Part shown: positions 31,171 through 34,483 of the stretch, in pieces
Layout of the letters: each line of letters begins with the position of its first letter
How positions within the stretch are numbered: the first letter of the stretch is position 1
Source: an uncultured Oscillospiraceae bacterium
GTDB taxonomy: Bacteria; Bacillota; Clostridia; UBA1212; SIG427
NCBI GenBank assembly: GCA_902465325.1
Contig: CABQMV010000004.1
Span: 1-34,483 of the forward strand
Reading direction: 5' to 3'
DNA: 34,483 bases
Made by a program: the position numbers and the translations under genes
The notes under the pieces: generated by a model
What the model was told of the DNA's origin: nothing
Database searches by the model: none
What the model saw: the letters and a program-made list of their open reading frames with translations, nothing else

Positions 31171-31341
31171 TTACGCTTCCTTCGGTGCATCTACAGGACA
31201 GACAGAAGCGCAGGAACCGCACTCAATACAAGCATCGGCATCTATTACATACTTTCCGTCTCCCTCTACAATACACTCAACAGGACACTCGGATGCACAA
31301 GCACCGCAGGAAATACAATCATCACTTATTGCATATGCCAT
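31171..31341 (-). CDS. 2[4Fe-4S] ferredoxin
   Basis: The 56-residue protein has two CxxCxxCxxxCP motifs (C9, C12, C15, C19 and C38, C41, C44, C48), the classical clostridial ferredoxin. It carries electrons for low-potential reactions such as pyruvate oxidation, hydrogen production and Rnf or flavin-based bifurcation. GGAGGT (31351-31356) lies 9 nt before the ATG. It has its own promoter (31378-31405) and terminator (31102-31134), so it forms a single-gene unit within a string of minus-strand genes. Its small size makes it easy to overlook. Confidence 0.96.
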   Translation of the reverse strand: MAYAISDDCISCGACASECPVECIVEGDGKYVIDADACIECGSCASVCPVDAPKEA

Positions 31342-31377
31342 AAAGCAAACACCTCCAATTGCTATAATTACAAAGTA

Positions 31378-31405
31378 ATTGTACCATTAATGCGGCAAAA
31401 GTCAA
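31378..31405 (-). promoter_or_regulatory. ferredoxin promoter
   Basis: On the minus strand, TTGACT (31400-31405) and TACAAT (31378-31383) are 16 nt apart. It begins 4 nt after the ricT stop codon. Confidence 0.7.
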
Positions 31406-31408
31406 GAA

Positions 31409-32287
31409 TCATTCTTTGATTTCCTCATTATCGTCTGCAGGTATGGCAGCAGCCGCATTGGAATAGTGTCCCGTCCTCTTGCTGAGTACCCGGATCTCCG
31501 ATACCGGGAAAGTCACCAGGTCTGTTTCATTTCCTTTATCCAGCTTTACCTGCACTGTTTCCCGGAGCAAATTCGTAGAAGTCACAACGCCTCTTCCCTC
31601 TTTGGTATCCACCGTAGACCCTACGCCCGGAACACGCTTTAACGCATCCTCGTAGGCCTCCTGCTCATACTTTAAGCAGCACATAAGCCTGCCGCAGGTC
31701 CCTGAAATTTTTGTAGGACTCAGAGACAACCCCTGCTCCTTGGCCATCTTTATAGAAACCGGCTGAAAATCACTGAGACACGCATGACAGCACAGGGCCC
31801 TGCCGCAGACTCCCAGTCCGCCCAGCGTCTTGGCTTCATCTCTTACCCCCACCTGCCGCAGCTCAATTCTGGTGCGGAAAACAGAAGCCAGATCCTTCAC
31901 CAGCTCCCGGAAGTCAATCCTTCCGTCCGCAGTAAAATAGAACAGTACTTTATTATTGTCAAAAGTATATTCTACATCAATCAGCTTCATCTCCAGCTTG
32001 TGCTTCTCTATTTTTTCCAGACAAATATCAAAAGCCTTCTTGGCCTTTTCGCCATTGCTTTCATAGATTTTATCATCCTCTGCCGTAGCAACCCGCAGCA
32101 CATCCTTCAGAGGAGAAACCAGCTCACTTTCTGCCGCCTCTCTCGGCTCCATGGAAACCTCTCCGTATTCGATTCCCCGCGCCGTCTCCACAATAACATG
32201 CTGCCCTGCCCTCAAGTCCAGGTCTTTTGGATTGAAGTAGTAGGTCTTTCCGTTTTTTTTAAATCTTACTCCGACTATATTAGTCAT
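31409..32287 (-). CDS. ricT: RicT (YaaT), PSP1-domain protein
   Basis: The 292-residue protein contains the PSP1 domain (NIVGVRFKKNGKTYYFNP, FTADGRIDFRELVKDLAS) and the cysteine-rich core GVCGRALCCHACL with CGRLMCCL. In B. subtilis RicT works with RicA and RicF, binds [4Fe-4S] clusters and helps RNase Y process mRNAs, affecting sporulation and competence. The acidic tail is poorly conserved in the family. It overlaps holB by 8 nt, the usual Firmicute order holB-ricT. Confidence 0.93.
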   Translation of the reverse strand: MTNIVGVRFKKNGKTYYFNPKDLDLRAGQHVIVETARGIEYGEVSMEPREAAESELVSPLKDVLRVATAEDDKIYESNGEKAKKAFDICLEKIEKHKLEMKLIDVEYTFDNNKVLFYFTADGRIDFRELVKDLASVFRTRIELRQVGVRDEAKTLGGLGVCGRALCCHACLSDFQPVSIKMAKEQGLSLSPTKISGTCGRLMCCLKYEQEAYEDALKRVPGVGSTVDTKEGRGVVTSTNLLRETVQVKLDKGNETDLVTFPVSEIRVLSKRTGHYSNAAAAIPADDNEEIKE

Positions 32288-33275
32288 AAAGTACCTCCTG
32301 TAACTGAATCAGCATATTGCCTGATGCCAGGTCATAATTTACATTCTGCTTCAGGCGCCTCCAGGTTTTATCAATAATACCCAGGCACATCTCCGCTTTA
32401 TAATAGCCAATCTGTTCCGCTGCTTCGGCTATAGAAGAGGCCTGACGCTTGTTCTGCAGCTTTACCGTGCTTCCGTATCTGGCCAGCTGTGCAATGTCCC
32501 GGAAGAAGGAAAGAAGCGTAAAAAATACAAATTCTTTCTTCTCCTTTAATCGGGCGATATATTTAGCGCTTTTTATCCGGAAAGCAGCGCCGTCCCTGGC
32601 CAGACCCTCTATCACTCCCATAAGCTCTGCCCTTATTTCATTGATTTCCGGATCCCTGAAATAGGAAATGGCTCTCCCTATAATACCGTCTGCATAGGAG
32701 AATACAACACTGTCCTCCCCGGGATCCAGCAGCTGCAGCGCCAATGCGCTTTTAATTTCCTGCTCCGTATACCTGGCAAAGTCTATACGGTTGACTCTCG
32801 ATTTTACCGTATCCAGCATCAGCGAAACATTAGAACATAAAAGAAGAATAACAACATAGGCCGGAGGCTCCTCCAGGGTCTTTAAAATCACATTCTGAGC
32901 CTCTACCGTCATTTTTTCACTGTTTCTGATAAGATACACCTTCTTCCGGGAATAGAGCGGCGCAGTAACCACATCCTCCTGAAGGGTCCGTATAGACTCT
33001 ACGCCCAGGGAAGCCCTCCCCGCAGGCACCTCAATCACTTTTCGGTCAGGATTTGTACCGCTTTTATTCAAAAGGCAGGCTTCACACAAACCGCAGGGCT
33101 CGCCGCCCGCCGGCGCAGTACACTGAATAAGTCGGGAAAAAGCCTTGGCTACTGTATATTTTCCAATTCCGTCAGCCCCGCAGAACAGATAGGCGTGTCC
33201 AACTCTGTCCTTCTCGGCGTTCTCCCGAAGAGTTTCTATTACCTTTTTCTGTCCAATAATATTCTGAAAGCTCAT
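32280..33275 (-). CDS. holB: DNA polymerase III subunit delta'
   Basis: The 331-residue protein has a P-loop GADGIGKYT (33-41), the clamp-loader zinc cysteines C52, C61, C64 and C67, and KTLEEPPAYVVILLLCSN, as in DnaX and HolB. It is part of the clamp loader that places the beta clamp on DNA. The C-terminal domain is helical. The start overlaps the stop of the disordered-protein gene by 4 nt (ATGA), and the end overlaps ricT by 8 nt. Confidence 0.93.
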   Translation of the reverse strand: MSFQNIIGQKKVIETLRENAEKDRVGHAYLFCGADGIGKYTVAKAFSRLIQCTAPAGGEPCGLCEACLLNKSGTNPDRKVIEVPAGRASLGVESIRTLQEDVVTAPLYSRKKVYLIRNSEKMTVEAQNVILKTLEEPPAYVVILLLCSNVSLMLDTVKSRVNRIDFARYTEQEIKSALALQLLDPGEDSVVFSYADGIIGRAISYFRDPEINEIRAELMGVIEGLARDGAAFRIKSAKYIARLKEKKEFVFFTLLSFFRDIAQLARYGSTVKLQNKRQASSIAEAAEQIGYYKAEMCLGIIDKTWRRLKQNVNYDLASGNMLIQLQEVLYD

Positions 33276-33649
33276 CCCAATGTCATAGCGCTGATTTCTT
33301 TTATTTCCAGCTGAATTTCCTTCTCAATCCGGCTGATATCCGCGGCAATATCCTCTACTGTCTCAATGGCCGGCAGCTTTTTGTTATCAAAGCGGTTATT
33401 ATAGGATTTGGAACGGCCATAGCCCTTATGCCCGCTTCGGGATTGCTGCCTGGACGGATTATTCTGCTGGGAAACTGCCTTGGGCGGCTCCTCTCCGGAG
33501 GAAGCGCCCTGGGCGCCCTGCTGAGGCCTGCCGGATTTATTGCTTCGGTTCCGGTTCTGATAGCTCCGGTTCCGATTCTGGTAATTTCCGTTCTTCTGTC
33601 CCTGCCCTCCCTGGTTCTGAGGTCTCGGCTGATTGTTGTTCTCTGCCAT
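33272..33649 (-). CDS. disordered Asn/Gln/Arg-rich protein coupled to holB
   Basis: The 125-residue protein has a first part (about 1-88) of low complexity in Asn, Gln, Arg, Gly and Ser, including a direct repeat YQNRNRS at 23-29 and 30-36. It is strongly basic and surely disordered. The last 35 or so residues (LPAIETVEDIAADISRIEKE, then IQLEIKEISAMTLG) form an amphipathic helix of different composition, likely a docking segment. RNA- or DNA-binding by the basic part is inference. The gene overlaps holB by 4 nt and lies 5 nt after the preceding gene, so it is a fixed part of the operon. I know no named family for it. Confidence 0.75.
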   Translation of the reverse strand: MAENNNQPRPQNQGGQGQKNGNYQNRNRSYQNRNRSNKSGRPQQGAQGASSGEEPPKAVSQQNNPSRQQSRSGHKGYGRSKSYNNRFDNKKLPAIETVEDIAADISRIEKEIQLEIKEISAMTLG

Positions 33650-33654
33650 ATTTT

Positions 33655-34254
33655 CTATCCTTTCTTTAAGATATACGGTTTTCCGCTATGCGTATCAAAA
33701 TATACACACGTATCCTTCTGTTCAAAAATCTGCAGGTCTCCCTGGGCCGCCTGCCTGTCCATATATGCCTTCAAAGCAAGCTCCCGAAAACATGGATCCT
33801 CCTCCGCCTGGCCCATGAGCCGGGCTAGGTAGAGCTCCTCAGAATTCTCATACAGCACTGCCTCATCTATAGCACTGTCGTAAAAGGACATGGCCTGGGG
33901 CAGAATGGTATTGGCAATAAGGCACAGCGGACTTCTGTACATCCCCAGCCGGTACTCCCCGGCCGGTACAATAGAGTTCTCAAACCACTGCTTCTTCACA
34001 GCCTCCGGTGCCTCTATTATTAAAAAGGCTTCTTCTGCCACAAAGGCTCTTACCTGATCCAGGTCAATTTTAAGACACCGCCTGTCCTCCCGGAAGTCCT
34101 CGGGTGCATAGTCTCGGGGATTCAGTCTGGCGGCAAAGCACTTTCCCGCATTCTGCATAAGCTTAGACACAAAATACTGTCCGCGGCTGATTTCCAAGCC
34201 GCATTCTGCAATTTCGTCCGCTTCCTTTGCCGGAACAAAGTAATATGCCTTCAA
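33655..34254 (-). CDS. protein of unknown function, first gene of the holB operon
   Basis: The 199-residue soluble protein starts (M)KAYYFVPAKEADEIAECGLE and contains CLKIDLDQVRAFVAEEAFL and GMYRSPLCLIANTILPQAMS. The back half is helical and acidic (DEAVLYENSEELYLARLMG). The opening, with YYFVP and a following ECGLEISRG, has a faint likeness to ADP-ribosyltransferase-fold proteins, not enough to assign it. TTG 34254 is the start: AAAGGTGG (34261-34268) lies 6 nt before it, whereas the longer frame crosses that site. The promoter at 34294-34322 makes it the first gene before the disordered protein, holB and ricT. Confidence 0.75.
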   Translation of the reverse strand: MKAYYFVPAKEADEIAECGLEISRGQYFVSKLMQNAGKCFAARLNPRDYAPEDFREDRRCLKIDLDQVRAFVAEEAFLIIEAPEAVKKQWFENSIVPAGEYRLGMYRSPLCLIANTILPQAMSFYDSAIDEAVLYENSEELYLARLMGQAEEDPCFRELALKAYMDRQAAQGDLQIFEQKDTCVYFDTHSGKPYILKKG

Positions 34255-34293
34255 TAAAATCCACCTTTCTAAAAATAGCAATACCGGAATATT

Positions 34294-34322
34294 AGTATAA
34301 TACTTTTAGTCGGGTTTCGCAA
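34294..34322 (-). promoter_or_regulatory. promoter of the holB-ricT operon
   Basis: On the minus strand, TTGCGA (34317-34322) and TATACT (34294-34299) are 17 nt apart, about 40 nt before the TTG start at 34254. Confidence 0.65.
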
Positions 34323-34405
34323 CCTGCATACACAATCTGCAAATATTGGATGCTATACAGACAGCTGTTTTTTTGAAACGAAAAATCAAGCCAAAATCTG
34401 ATTAT

Positions 34406-34420
34406 CCCTTGAAAACACTG
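34406..34420 (+). repeat. 15-bp repeat, copy 3: possible attachment-site core
   Basis: CCCTTGAAAACACTG recurs here in the same orientation as the copy at 22380. It is followed by two TTTACTAC repeats (34458-34465, 34469-34476). No gene is visible from 34323 to the window end, so this may be the edge of another integrated element or an empty site. Confidence 0.5.
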
Positions 34421-34483
34421 TATCCACGGGCATTTCAGACAGGTCAAAACCACCTCATTTACTACGATTTTACTACTGTTGAG

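Overview
The window is a chromosomal segment of an anaerobic, spore-forming Firmicute, most likely a Lachnospiraceae-type gut Clostridium. The evidence is Shine-Dalgarno sites of the AGGAGG type ahead of most genes, TTGACA/TATAAT promoters, a fapR-plsX-acpP-rnc block, sporulation-linked genes (spmA, spmB, ricT, an AbrB-family regulator), a small 2[4Fe-4S] ferredoxin and scars of a Tn916/Tn1549-like conjugative element. Most genes lie on the minus strand. I saw no rRNA, tRNA or CRISPR array.

Left part (1-11.4 kb). The start of an L-fucose isomerase gene is cut by the left edge. Next come a flippase-like membrane protein and a divergent pair encoding an FKBP-type lipoprotein and a TtcA-like tRNA thiolase. 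A tight minus-strand operon then reads pepF, a bactofilin-like gene, a Gpi18-like mannosyltransferase, a protein O-mannosyltransferase with a lipoprotein/carbohydrate-binding front end, and a polyprenyl-phosphate GT2. The last three look like a lipid-linked sugar donor synthase plus two GT-C transferases, that is, a surface glycosylation pathway.

Middle (11.5-17 kb). A BspA-like leucine-rich-repeat lipoprotein is followed by about 2.1 kb of AT-rich, decayed sequence (12262-14361). It holds frameshifted small genes, a 41-bp repeat, hairpins and a tail that looks like a toxin C terminus. This debris abuts the stop codon of rnc, where smc-ftsY would be expected. Upstream is the lipid operon fapR-plsX-acpP-rnc, with a FapR-like operator in its promoter and a terminator between acpP and rnc.

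17-21.5 kb. The operon recA-recX-rimO-pgsA has a consensus promoter and a LexA-type box, preceded by an IspD/TarI-type cytidylyltransferase.

21.6-24.6 kb. A PadR regulator with a perfect consensus promoter is translationally coupled to a HAAS-type membrane-protein gene that is broken by an integrative-element scar. The scar contains a tyrosine-recombinase C terminus, a chimeric protein ending in a replication-initiator tail, the N terminus of a DUF3991/TOPRIM-like protein and a fragment of an AraC regulator. A 15-bp sequence at the left junction recurs inverted at 22679 and again at 34406 near the right edge.

Right part (24.6-34.3 kb). This part is mostly core genes: a Ca2+-type P-type ATPase, an uncharacterised protein, spmA-spmB, an AbrB/zinc-ribbon regulator, the trmN-like gene with rsmI, ferredoxin, and an operon of a protein of unknown function, a disordered Asn/Gln/Arg-rich protein, holB and ricT.
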